Below, piece after piece: positions 16,463-24,146 of a stretch of 64,000 bases of DNA. Within the stretch, counting starts at the first letter, position 1; every line of letters starts with the position of its first letter. The stretch is taken from positions 372,001-436,000 of the forward strand of contig NZ_JAOQJG010000001.1 of assembly GCF_025567365.1 (NCBI RefSeq), in the 5' to 3' direction. A program made the translations under genes and the position numbers. This DNA comes from Anaerostipes amylophilus. Lineage in GTDB: Bacteria > Bacillota > Clostridia > Lachnospirales > Lachnospiraceae. Below the pieces are notes generated by a model that did not search any database, was not told the origin of the DNA, and worked only from the letters and a program-made list of their open reading frames with translations.

Positions 16463-16993
16463 TTAATTATTTTTCGTTCCACAGTAAATACAGAATATCG
16501 CATCTTCTTCTAAAAGTGCTCCGCAGTTTTTGCAATGTCTTGGTTCTGGTTGTGCTGGCTGTATTTCCTGTTCTTCTACTACTACTTTAGCACCGCAGCT
16601 TCTACAGAATCTATCTCCTTCTCTTAACGTACCACCGCAATTTGGACAGATATTCTCTTCTTGTTCTTCCTTTTCTTCTGGTAATTTACATCCACATTCT
16701 CCACAAAACAGACTGTCTTTTGCGTTCTTTGTTCCGCACTGTGGACAGATTTTTGGGTCTTCTAATGTCAGATCAAGAATCTGTTGTTCCATCTGATTAA
16801 TCTCCTGATACTGGTTTTCAATTTCCTGACATAGTTCAGAAAAATCTCCATCTGGATTTTTTGCGTATTTTACATAATATACTTCTCCAAGTTTTGTAAA
16901 ATTCTCCTGTATTTCTTTTTCTTTGTCTGCGATCTGACCTTTTATTGTATTAACTAATTCCTCTGTATTCTCAATGTTCTCTGGCATTGACAT
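16463..16993 (-). CDS. Triple zinc-ribbon protein
   Basis: A 176-residue soluble protein. The N-terminal ~75 residues form a helical, probably coiled-coil segment. They are followed by three CxxC-x(n)-CxxC zinc ribbons: CPQCGTKNAKDSLFCGECG, CPNCGGTLREGDRFCRSCG and CKNCGALLEEDAIFCIYCG. The ribbon in the downstream membrane protein is of the same type. Such modules usually serve protein-protein or nucleic acid contact. The start has a GGGGG site 9 nt upstream. The role is unknown, and the pair may act together. Confidence 0.8.
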   Translation of the reverse strand: MSMPENIENTEELVNTIKGQIADKEKEIQENFTKLGEVYYVKYAKNPDGDFSELCQEIENQYQEINQMEQQILDLTLEDPKICPQCGTKNAKDSLFCGECGCKLPEEKEEQEENICPNCGGTLREGDRFCRSCGAKVVVEEQEIQPAQPEPRHCKNCGALLEEDAIFCIYCGTKNN

Positions 16994-17110
16994 CTAGTTT
17001 GTCCCCCTTATATATTTTTAATTCTTTTAAAATCAGTATAGCATTTCTTTTTTTGCCTTTCAATTATTGGAAATGCATAATATGAAAATATTAAACATAT
17101 ATCAACAAGA

Positions 17111-17152
17111 AGGAAAAGGACTGCTGATCACATTGATCGCTGTCCTTTTCCT
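17111..17152 (-). terminator. Terminator downstream of the yhgE region
   Basis: Perfect 11-bp stem (17111-17121 with 17142-17152). On the minus strand it is followed by a T-rich stretch (TCTTGTTG). It lies between the short ORF at 17181 and the zinc-ribbon genes. Confidence 0.65.
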
Positions 17153-17180
17153 AATAACCTAATAACTTATTTATTTTTGA

Positions 17181-17375
17181 TTATTTAATCTTGATCGTGA
17201 TAGTTCTTGCAGATTCCTTATCGCTATTGTAAATAAATACTTTCGTTGTTCCTACTGCTTTACCTGTGATAATTGGGGTAATATTCTGTGTCTTGCTTTC
17301 TCCTTCTGTCATTGTCACATCACTAAGACTTAATAACGCTAACTGCTCACTTTTTTTAATGTTGTGGTGCTCCAT
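17181..17375 (-). pseudogene. Short ORF resembling the end of a bacterial Ig-like domain
   Basis: A 64-codon frame that starts inside the last codons of yhgE (20 bp overlap). Its second half, IITGKAVGTTKVFIYNSDKE followed by SARTITIKIK, has the ITGKAVGTT-x-V pattern that closes Big_2-type Ig-like domains of surface proteins. It has no signal peptide and no clear ribosome site. I think it is the tail of a lost surface protein gene rather than a functional product, but a translationally coupled small protein is possible. Confidence 0.4.
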
Positions 17376-20145
17376 TAGGTTCTAATGTTCCTCCAACCTG
17401 TTTCTTCATTCTGAAACGGTAGAAGATGATTGTTGCTAATGTAGACACAACTAAGATTCCAACGAATACTGCGACATCCTGTCCGATCTGTCCATCCATG
17501 GATAGTGTATGACGAAATGCGTGTACTGTGTAGCTGAATGGCATATATTTGTGTAATACTGTGTAGAAGTGTGGTGCCATATCCAGTGGATATGTTCCTC
17601 CTGCTGCACCTAACTGTACGACCATGAATACTAACATGACGAAACTTCCAACACGGTTTAATAACATCTCACCAAAGCAGATCAATGACATAAATGCCAT
17701 AGATGCCAGGATTGCCATTCCAAATGTCTTTCCAACATAGTGTGGTTCCATTCCATTGATTCCAATTAAAACGGCTACCATGATCACTGCCTGAACAATT
17801 GATACTGCTGCCATGACTGTGACTTTGCTCAGCCACCACTGAAGTCCACTCTTGACTTCTTCGTTTTTCTCCATTAAAGGATACATTAATGTAAATGCCA
17901 TACATGCTACAAATAATCCAACGGACATCATATAAGGTGCCATTGCGTGACCATTGTTATCAACATGTGAGTATTCTACATTCTTTGCTTTTACTGGTGC
18001 TGCAAACATCTTGTTTGTTTTGTTTGTAGCTTTGATATCATTTACCTGATCTGCTCCTTTTTGTAAGGAATCTTTTAATATCTTGCTTCCATCCTGAAGT
18101 GTTGCGATTCCATTTCCAAGAGTTGTAGATCCTGCTGCAAGCTGGCTTGATCCATCTGCGATCTGTCCGGCTCCAGATGCTAACTGTCCGGCTCCGCTGT
18201 TTAATGTATTGTTGTTTGCAACTAAAGTTGCTGTTCCTTTTTTCAATGTTTTTGTTCCATTATAAAGCTGTGTTGTTCCTGACATAAATGTTGGAAGATT
18301 TGAGCTTACTTGGTTGATTCCATTGTTGAGCTGTTTTGCTCCGCTGTTTAATGCTTTGGAATTATTCTTTAATGTTGTAAGTCCTGTATTTAAGCTGCTT
18401 ACGCCTGCTGTGTAATTTGCAATTCCAATCTTTAATTGTCCTGTACCTGTACTAAGTCCAGATTCTAATGTTGAAATTCCTGTATCTACCTGTGAAGAAC
18501 CACTCTTTAACGCTGTCAATGCCTGTATCATTCCCATTGTTTCTGGAGTTTTTCCATGCTTGTCTAATCCTGTTTTCACAGTTTCTAATCCTGAATACAT
18601 TGAAGTTACTGCCTGTGAACCTTTTGGCAATACTTTTTCAGAACTTGATGCTAACGCTGATACCTGTTGTTTTACTGCGGCTAATGTTTCATCTGAAGAA
18701 GCAGACTGTGTACTTACTTTTGTTGTTGTAGTTGCTTTTTCCTGAGATGCTTTCTGTGCATTTGTATATGTTTCATCTACATCTTCTTCTACATCAGATG
18801 CTGCACTTTCAACTTCACCAATCTCTGATAAAAGCTGTTCCTTTTCTTCATCGGATAACTTGCTTAATGCAGAAGAATTTTTTAATTTACTTACTTTACT
18901 CTGTAATGTGTTAACTTTTTCTTTTACAGCTGCTGCACTTTCTGCCGCTTTTTTACTGTCTGTATTGTCTACTGTTGTTGTTGTAGTTTTTGTTGACTGT
19001 GTTGTTGCTGCACTTCCATTCAATGATTGATTTAATTTCTGAATACCCGCATTTAACTGAGTCATTCCAGCACTTAACTGATGAATATCGGTTGATTCTG
19101 GAAGTTGTTCTCCAATCAGGTCTGAAGACTGTTTCGCTGCCTTTAATACTCCATCAATTCCAGTTGTTAAAGATCCTGTTCCTTCTTTTAACTGTGCAGT
19201 TCCACTTTTAATTCCCTCTGATAACTGGTCTACTCCTGATGTTAATGCTGTATTTTTAGCAACAAGCTGTTTGCTTCCAGCCTGTGCTGTGCTGACACCG
19301 TTTGTATACTGTGCGATTCCAATCTTTAATGATTTAGAACCCGTTGATAACTGTGTTGCCCCGCTTGAAAGCTGTGCAACTCCGTCTTTTAATGTCTTTG
19401 TTCCAGATTTTAATGATTTTGCTCCGCTGTCAACTTTGGCCACACCATCTGTATATGCTTTTAATCCTACAGAAAGTGATTTAGCTCCATTCTGGAATGT
19501 TAATGTGCTGGATGCGAGTTTGTTTAAATTCTGCTCAATTGTGTCATTTCCAGCTTTCAGTTTCTTCGCTCCACTTTCAATCTTTCCTGATCCATCGGCT
19601 GCTTTCTGGAACCCAGAGCCTGCAGTTTTGATCTGAGCAAATACTGTTTTTACATAAGTTTCTGTTACTTTTTCTCTGACTGACTTTTCAATCTTCGCCA
19701 TAGCACTATCATCCATCTTGGATGCTACATAGTTTGTACCTGGATTTGTCTTGTATATCAGTTTCATCTGTTTTGGATTCTTATCCATTAATGTTGTTGC
19801 ATTCTTTGAGAAGTCTTCTGGAATGGAAATGATCATATAATATTCTCCACTCTCTAATCCTTCTTTTGCTTTCTTATCACTTACAAAACGAAAATCAAGT
19901 GATCCTGAATCTTTCAGATTCTTCACCAGATCATCACCAACTTGTAATGTCTTACCCTCGTATTTTACCTTCTTATCGTGATTTACCACTGCTACTGGTA
20001 ATTCGTCTGCATCTCCGTATGGATCCCACATAGATCCAAGGAATACAGATGTATAAATTGCAGGAATCGTAATGATCGCGATCAAAATGATAATCATCCA
20101 GGGGTTCTTTAAAATTTTCTGCCATTCTCTTTTTAACATGATCAC
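17356..20145 (-). CDS. YhgE/Pip family membrane protein
   Basis: A 929-residue protein of the YhgE/phage infection protein family. One membrane segment near the N-terminus (MIIILIAIITIPAIYTSVF) precedes WDPYGDADELPVAVVNHD, the family hallmark. Residues ~180-700 form a long extracytoplasmic stalk made of many LxxGxxxLxxG units and a Ser/Thr/Lys-rich insert (~370-490). The C-terminal 200 residues carry about six membrane segments with an ABC2-permease-like arrangement. Members are cell-surface proteins implicated in phage entry and in type VII secretion loci. No ESX genes are seen nearby. The start is a GTG (20145) or the ATG at 20139; AAGGAG serves either. Confidence 0.88.
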   Translation of the reverse strand: MIMLKREWQKILKNPWMIIILIAIITIPAIYTSVFLGSMWDPYGDADELPVAVVNHDKKVKYEGKTLQVGDDLVKNLKDSGSLDFRFVSDKKAKEGLESGEYYMIISIPEDFSKNATTLMDKNPKQMKLIYKTNPGTNYVASKMDDSAMAKIEKSVREKVTETYVKTVFAQIKTAGSGFQKAADGSGKIESGAKKLKAGNDTIEQNLNKLASSTLTFQNGAKSLSVGLKAYTDGVAKVDSGAKSLKSGTKTLKDGVAQLSSGATQLSTGSKSLKIGIAQYTNGVSTAQAGSKQLVAKNTALTSGVDQLSEGIKSGTAQLKEGTGSLTTGIDGVLKAAKQSSDLIGEQLPESTDIHQLSAGMTQLNAGIQKLNQSLNGSAATTQSTKTTTTTVDNTDSKKAAESAAAVKEKVNTLQSKVSKLKNSSALSKLSDEEKEQLLSEIGEVESAASDVEEDVDETYTNAQKASQEKATTTTKVSTQSASSDETLAAVKQQVSALASSSEKVLPKGSQAVTSMYSGLETVKTGLDKHGKTPETMGMIQALTALKSGSSQVDTGISTLESGLSTGTGQLKIGIANYTAGVSSLNTGLTTLKNNSKALNSGAKQLNNGINQVSSNLPTFMSGTTQLYNGTKTLKKGTATLVANNNTLNSGAGQLASGAGQIADGSSQLAAGSTTLGNGIATLQDGSKILKDSLQKGADQVNDIKATNKTNKMFAAPVKAKNVEYSHVDNNGHAMAPYMMSVGLFVACMAFTLMYPLMEKNEEVKSGLQWWLSKVTVMAAVSIVQAVIMVAVLIGINGMEPHYVGKTFGMAILASMAFMSLICFGEMLLNRVGSFVMLVFMVVQLGAAGGTYPLDMAPHFYTVLHKYMPFSYTVHAFRHTLSMDGQIGQDVAVFVGILVVSTLATIIFYRFRMKKQVGGTLEPNGAPQH

Positions 20146-20289
20146 AGCTGCTCCTTCCTTGCATTATTGTTACTATCAAAGAGGTTTCTTCTCCTTAAAT
20201 CATTCGTTATTATATGCACTTTCTTGATAAAAGTCAACTATTTATTGAACGTTGGTCATTTTTATTTTTTGTACAATTGGTCATTTTTT

Positions 20290-20348
20290 GCTAAAAAGAG
20301 AAAAAAAATATTCTTCCTTTATATATATCTCATAAAAGAAGAATATTT
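20290..20348 (-). terminator. Intrinsic terminator of the glycosyltransferase gene
   Basis: Perfect 11-bp stem (20306-20316 with 20338-20348). On the minus strand it is followed by eight T then CTCTTTTT. It lies 6 bp after the stop at 20355. Confidence 0.85.
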
Positions 20349-20354
20349 CGTATC

Positions 20355-21287
20355 TTATTTACTTTCTTTTTTAATGTAGATCGGACGTTTCTTTGTCTCT
20401 AAATATGTCTTAGACAAATACATTCCTACAACTCCGATTCCAAGTAACTGAATTCCACTTAAGAAACTGATAACACAGATCAATGACGGCCATCCTGCGA
20501 CCGGATCTCCAAATATTGCTGCTCTTATGACAACAAACAACAGGAATAAAAATGCGATGATACAAACGATCACTCCGATCAGTGATACGATCGTAAGCGG
20601 CACTGTGGAGAATGCAATAATTCCTTCTAATGCATATCGGAATAATTTCCAGAATGACCACTTTGTCTCTCCTGCTGCACGTTCTACATTCTCAAATTCA
20701 ATCCATTTTGTTTTAAATCCTACCCATCCAAAGATACCTTTTGTAAATCGGTTATATTCTGGCATGGAAAGGATTGCGTTAACCATATCTCTCTTCATCA
20801 TACGAAAATCTCTGGCTCCATCTACGATATCAGCATCAGAGATCTTATTGATCAATCCATAAAAACGTCTTGCGAAAAATGAGCGGATCAGTGGTTCTCC
20901 CTTTCTTGTAACACGTCTTGTTGCCACACTATCATATCCTTCTTCCTCGATGCTTCGGATCATCTCTGGAATTAAATGTGGCGGATCTTGAAGATCAACA
21001 TCCATTGTCACAACATATTCACCATTGGCATGTTCAAATCCTGCATACATCGCAGCTTCTTTTCCGAAGTTCCTGGAAAATGATACATAATGAATACATT
21101 CATCCTGTTCGCTTAATTTCTTTATAACTTCTAATGTCTTATCTTTACTTCCATCATCGATAAAGATAATCTCAAAGTCAATTTTCCCTTCTTCTTGTTT
21201 CCTTACTTTCTGCATCTCCTCATAATAAAGCGGAATTACTTCCTCTTCATTAAAACATGGAACAATGCAACTACATAACTTACTCAT
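20355..21287 (-). CDS. Family 2 glycosyltransferase, GtrB/DPM1 type with two C-terminal membrane segments
   Basis: A 310-residue GT-A enzyme. The opening CSCIVPCFNEEEVIPLYYEEM, the DDGSKDKT motif, YVVTMDVDLQDPP (the DxD-type metal site) and GARDFRMMKR are typical of polyprenyl-phosphate glucose/mannose synthases. Two hydrophobic segments (~235-260 and ~270-295) anchor it in the membrane. It probably transfers a sugar from a nucleotide donor to undecaprenyl phosphate for wall glycan or teichoic acid decoration (inference). AGGTAGG precedes the ATG. It is monocistronic with its own terminator. Confidence 0.9.
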   Translation of the reverse strand: MSKLCSCIVPCFNEEEVIPLYYEEMQKVRKQEEGKIDFEIIFIDDGSKDKTLEVIKKLSEQDECIHYVSFSRNFGKEAAMYAGFEHANGEYVVTMDVDLQDPPHLIPEMIRSIEEEGYDSVATRRVTRKGEPLIRSFFARRFYGLINKISDADIVDGARDFRMMKRDMVNAILSMPEYNRFTKGIFGWVGFKTKWIEFENVERAAGETKWSFWKLFRYALEGIIAFSTVPLTIVSLIGVIVCIIAFLFLLFVVIRAAIFGDPVAGWPSLICVISFLSGIQLLGIGVVGMYLSKTYLETKKRPIYIKKESK

Positions 21288-21439
21288 ATGTGATCCTACC
21301 TTTAATTGTATATATCTTTCACTTACTTAGATAGTATATCACTTCTGTTTCGTTTTGTCTTTACTTAGTTTTTATCTAGGATTTTTTACATGATTCTGAT
21401 ATGATAATATTGTTTTTTATTTACTATATATAGAAAGGA

Positions 21440-22408
21440 ATGGAACAACCAACTATGATTCAAGATATTTACCCTCATAAATTAGACAATCACTACGATC
21501 CAGCCAAAAAACCTGATGCTGACAGTATCATTTTATATTTCACAAAGGATGGCCTTCTTCATCGTTTATTAAAGAAATCTGATCTGGAAGAAATGGGGCA
21601 GGAGAATCTCTTTTTGCCTGATGAAATGATCCATACTGGAGATGGCAGAAAACTTGCAAGGCCTACTCTTTTAAATGAAGAGGATTTATTTTTATCTTTT
21701 CCCCGCCTAAGTGATTTTGTAAATGATGCTCATGTTACAGAAGATACTCTTACTTATCTTTTTTCTGTTGACGATGATGATTACTTCTTATTAAATAAAG
21801 ATCCTGAAGAGATTCCTGAAGGTTATAACTTCTGTACGGTACGTGATCTCCGCAATCAGCAGATCGGTCCAAAATACCGTACTTTTGCTGCGATCACAGG
21901 TCTGCATCTTTATAACTGGTACCGTACCAATCGTTTCTGTGGCTGCTGTGGTCATGAAACTGTCCATTCTTCTACAGAACGTGCCTTAAAATGTCCTTCC
22001 TGTGGCCATCTGATCTATCCAAGAATCGTACCTGCAGTCATTGTCGGAGTTAAAAATGGTGATAAACTTCTTCTTACCAAATACCGCAAGGGATTTACTC
22101 CATTCGCCCTGATCGCCGGATTTACAGAGATCGGGGAAACTCTGGAAGAGACAGTCTCACGTGAAGTTATGGAAGAAGCTGGACTTCGTGTAAAAAATAT
22201 TCAGTATTACAAATCCCAGCCTTGGGGTGTTGTTGATGATCTGCTTGCTGGATTCTACTGTGAAGTTGATGGTGATACCGGCATTCATATGGATGCTTCT
22301 GAATTGAAACTTGCAGAATGGAAAACACGAGATGAGATCGAATTACAACCAAATGATTTTAGTCTGACAAATGAGATGATGCGTGAGTTTAAGGAAGGAA
22401 GAATTTAA
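21440..22408 (+). CDS. nudC: NAD+ diphosphatase (Nudix)
   Basis: A 322-residue NudC-type enzyme that splits NADH/NAD+ to NMN and AMP and can remove NAD caps from RNA. A four-Cys zinc ribbon (CGCCGHETVH, then CPSCGH) lies at about residues 170-195. The Nudix box follows, starting GFTEIGETLEETVSREV and ending in EEAGL. The NudC signature SQPWGV comes after it (KSQPWGVVDDLLAGF). The start is uncertain: AGAAAGGA abuts the ATG at 21440, while the in-frame ATG at 21455 (MIQDIYPHK) lies 15 nt after it. Monocistronic. Confidence 0.92.
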   Translation: MEQPTMIQDIYPHKLDNHYDPAKKPDADSIILYFTKDGLLHRLLKKSDLEEMGQENLFLPDEMIHTGDGRKLARPTLLNEEDLFLSFPRLSDFVNDAHVTEDTLTYLFSVDDDDYFLLNKDPEEIPEGYNFCTVRDLRNQQIGPKYRTFAAITGLHLYNWYRTNRFCGCCGHETVHSSTERALKCPSCGHLIYPRIVPAVIVGVKNGDKLLLTKYRKGFTPFALIAGFTEIGETLEETVSREVMEEAGLRVKNIQYYKSQPWGVVDDLLAGFYCEVDGDTGIHMDASELKLAEWKTRDEIELQPNDFSLTNEMMREFKEGRI

Positions 22409-22416
22409 ATCACAAT

Positions 22417-22444
22417 TTGACAAATTCTGTATCTATGCTATAAT
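22417..22444 (+). promoter_or_regulatory. Promoter of the methyltransferase gene
   Basis: TTGACA (22417-22422), a 16-bp spacer and TATAAT (22439-22444). Transcription should begin near 22451, which rules out the upstream ATG at 22454 as a normal start and leaves a ~95 nt leader before 22547. The leader can form ATACCA-ttttc-TGGTAT and ATGCC/GGCAT stems. Confidence 0.8.
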
Positions 22445-22546
22445 CACTCCTTAGTGCTCTCCTTTCCAAAGATACCATTTTCTGGTATTATTAAGAGTAA
22501 CAGGGAGATGCCATATAAACCACAAGGCATACGAAAGGAGTTTCTT

Positions 22547-23077
22547 ATGAGAGATGCTTTACGGGATGAAATGATCAAGAAGATCTGTATCAGAGATGCA
22601 GACAATATATTAGATGTCGGTTGCGGTGATGGTACTTTTTTACATGAACTGACTCGTTGGAAAGATGTTGAAGGATATGGAATTGATGAATCTGAAGATA
22701 AGATTCTTGAGGCAAGGTCAAACTGGCCAGACCTTCATTTTGAGACAAGCTACAGTGATTTCCTTTCTTTCGATGACAATAGTTTCCGTGTGATCACCGT
22801 TTGTGATGATTTCCATACATTCAAAGATCCACAGAAGTTTGTTAATGAAGCTTTTCGTGTTTTAATTCCTGGTGGAAGACTTTATATTGGTGAGTCTGCT
22901 CTGCCTGATGCTCTGCGAATTGTTTCTAATATTCCATCCTATTTAACTGCCGGCGACAACCGCAGACATTCTACATATGAGACTTTAGGATATTTTAAGA
23001 ATGCAGGACTTACAAAATTCAGAGTATATAAGAAGAAACGTTTACTTCTTGTCTCTGCAAAGAAACCATTAGCATAG
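22547..23077 (+). CDS. Class I SAM-dependent methyltransferase
   Basis: A 176-residue Rossmann-fold methyltransferase starting MRDALRDEMIKKICIRDADN. Motif I is ILDVGCGDGTFLHEL, the acidic end of strand 2 is GIDESEDKI, and motif IV/post-I is EAFRVLIPGGRLYIGESALP. These fit the UbiE/Methyltransf_11 group, which acts on small molecules. I chose 22547 over the ATG at 22454 because AAGGAG lies 6 nt before it and the promoter places the transcript start at about 22451. The substrate is unknown. A strong terminator shared with spoIIR follows. Confidence 0.85.
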   Translation: MRDALRDEMIKKICIRDADNILDVGCGDGTFLHELTRWKDVEGYGIDESEDKILEARSNWPDLHFETSYSDFLSFDDNSFRVITVCDDFHTFKDPQKFVNEAFRVLIPGGRLYIGESALPDALRIVSNIPSYLTAGDNRRHSTYETLGYFKNAGLTKFRVYKKKRLLLVSAKKPLA

Positions 23078-23093
23078 AATACGTAACTTTAAG

Positions 23094-23126
23094 ATGGAGC
23101 GGTACAATTTGACCGCTCCATTTTTC
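23094..23126. terminator. Terminator between the methyltransferase gene and spoIIR
   Basis: Perfect 10-bp stem (23094-23103 with 23112-23121) and a T-tract on the plus strand. It separates the convergent methyltransferase gene and spoIIR, whose stop codon begins at 23127. Confidence 0.9.
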
Positions 23127-23738
23127 TTATGCTTTAAACAACCATCCAAGATATTTATCTTTTGTAATTTTCTCAACTGCTTTTTTTCCTAAAAGTTTCT
23201 CCATCTTTTTTCTTGCCGTATTGTTAATTCTTACTTTGTCATCTTTTGTTACGCATAGATCTGGAAACATGACACACCACCAGTTATGTCCTTTTGCCTC
23301 TCCAAGATCAATTCTTAATGCATCGTAGATTCCTTCTGGAAATGTATATTGTCCGTAAGTTTTCTCTGGGAATTTTTCCTGTACAAAATGTACTTTTACC
23401 TTTTGTATAACTCCCTCTTTCTTTAATATTTCCTGTGCCGTATTTTTTATACTATCTTTTTGTTTTTTTAGGATGTCAAATGCTTCCTCTTTTGTATCTG
23501 CCTTATCCATCATCTGACTGACTTTGCTGATCACAGCATCTCTTACTTTTAATTTACACGCCTGATCAAAGCTGCTGCCACTGTTTGCTCTGACATGGAA
23601 ACGGATCAGATTATTTTTTAAATTTTGCTGTATTTTGTTTTGTTGTATTTTATGAAAAGTATATCTTTGCCATATCATGATGCTTCCAGCAATTATGATA
23701 AAGAAAAGACATCCTCTGATCATGTTTTTTTTGTTCAT
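23127..23738 (-). CDS. spoIIR: Stage II sporulation protein R
   Basis: A ~203-residue protein with an N-terminal membrane/signal segment (MIRGCLFFIIIAGSIMIW). The SpoIIR core has LIRFHVRANSGSSFDQACKL followed by KVRDAVI and, later, NWWCVMFPDLC. SpoIIR is the forespore signal that activates SpoIIGA to process pro-sigma-E in the mother cell, so this organism belongs to an endospore-forming lineage. A TTG two codons upstream (23744) is an alternative start; no strong ribosome site favours either. Monocistronic and convergent with the methyltransferase gene. Confidence 0.93.
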   Translation of the reverse strand: MNKKNMIRGCLFFIIIAGSIMIWQRYTFHKIQQNKIQQNLKNNLIRFHVRANSGSSFDQACKLKVRDAVISKVSQMMDKADTKEEAFDILKKQKDSIKNTAQEILKKEGVIQKVKVHFVQEKFPEKTYGQYTFPEGIYDALRIDLGEAKGHNWWCVMFPDLCVTKDDKVRINNTARKKMEKLLGKKAVEKITKDKYLGWLFKA

Positions 23739-23867
23739 GCTCAAAGGATGCCCTACTTACTTGTTTTTATTCATCATCATTTTATAATTGTCTGAAATTT
23801 CATACAAAAATATTTGTATTTTCTTAAAATTCTGGCTTGACGAATCTTATCAGTTATAGTAACCTAA

Positions 23868-23976
23868 TACCCATGAGGTCATATGACTGACGGAGCACGT
23901 GGAATCAACCACATGGGAGTATGATCATTAATCGCCGGCCGTCTGGGCAATCTTGTCTGGACGTGCGGCGTTTTTT
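23868..23976 (+). ncRNA. ZTP (pfl) riboswitch with its own terminator, no downstream gene
   Basis: The plus strand carries the conserved ZTP aptamer parts in order: GACTGACGG (23885-23893), a GTGG-loop-CCAC hairpin, GGGAG, the P1 closing TATGATCA, and the pseudoknot half CCGTCTGGGC (23939-23948). This is followed at once by a CGCCG...CGGCG stem and six T (ending ~23976), the usual ZTP-controlled terminator. ZTP riboswitches normally precede purine or one-carbon genes. Here the next gene is dxs on the opposite strand, and no plus-strand gene follows until 26038. The rest of 23745-24146 shows nothing but the dxs terminator. Confidence 0.85.
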
Positions 23977-24094
23977 AGTTTGTTACTACATTTTAGACAG
24001 AATGAAACATCTGTCAGCCCTAAAAAATCACTCAATTTTTCTCTTTTTTAAATTTTTCACTTAACACGCTCCACCGTCCAGATTTATATTTGTA

Positions 24095-24134
24095 ATAAAA
24101 AAAGAATCCTGTTATTTTCAGGATTCTTTTTTAT
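24095..24134. terminator. Bidirectional terminator downstream of dxs
   Basis: Perfect 11-bp stem (24101-24111 with 24119-24129) flanked by A- and T-tracts on both sides. It lies 18 bp after the dxs stop and would also stop any read-through from the riboswitch. Confidence 0.85.
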
Positions 24135-24146
24135 ACTATTTAAATC

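Noticed and set aside
19271..19636. 121-codon plus-strand frame opposite yhgE
   Set aside because: It mirrors the repetitive LxxG coding of yhgE, so its length reflects the repeat, not a gene.
22454..22546. Upstream extension of the methyltransferase (MLSFPKIPF...)
   Set aside because: The predicted transcript start is at about 22451 and a strong ribosome site marks the ATG at 22547.
23990..24068. 20-codon frame (MKHLSALKNH) after the ZTP riboswitch as its target gene
   Set aside because: There is no ribosome site, it is low-complexity Phe/Lys sequence and lies in an AT-rich gap; I see no evidence that it is a gene.
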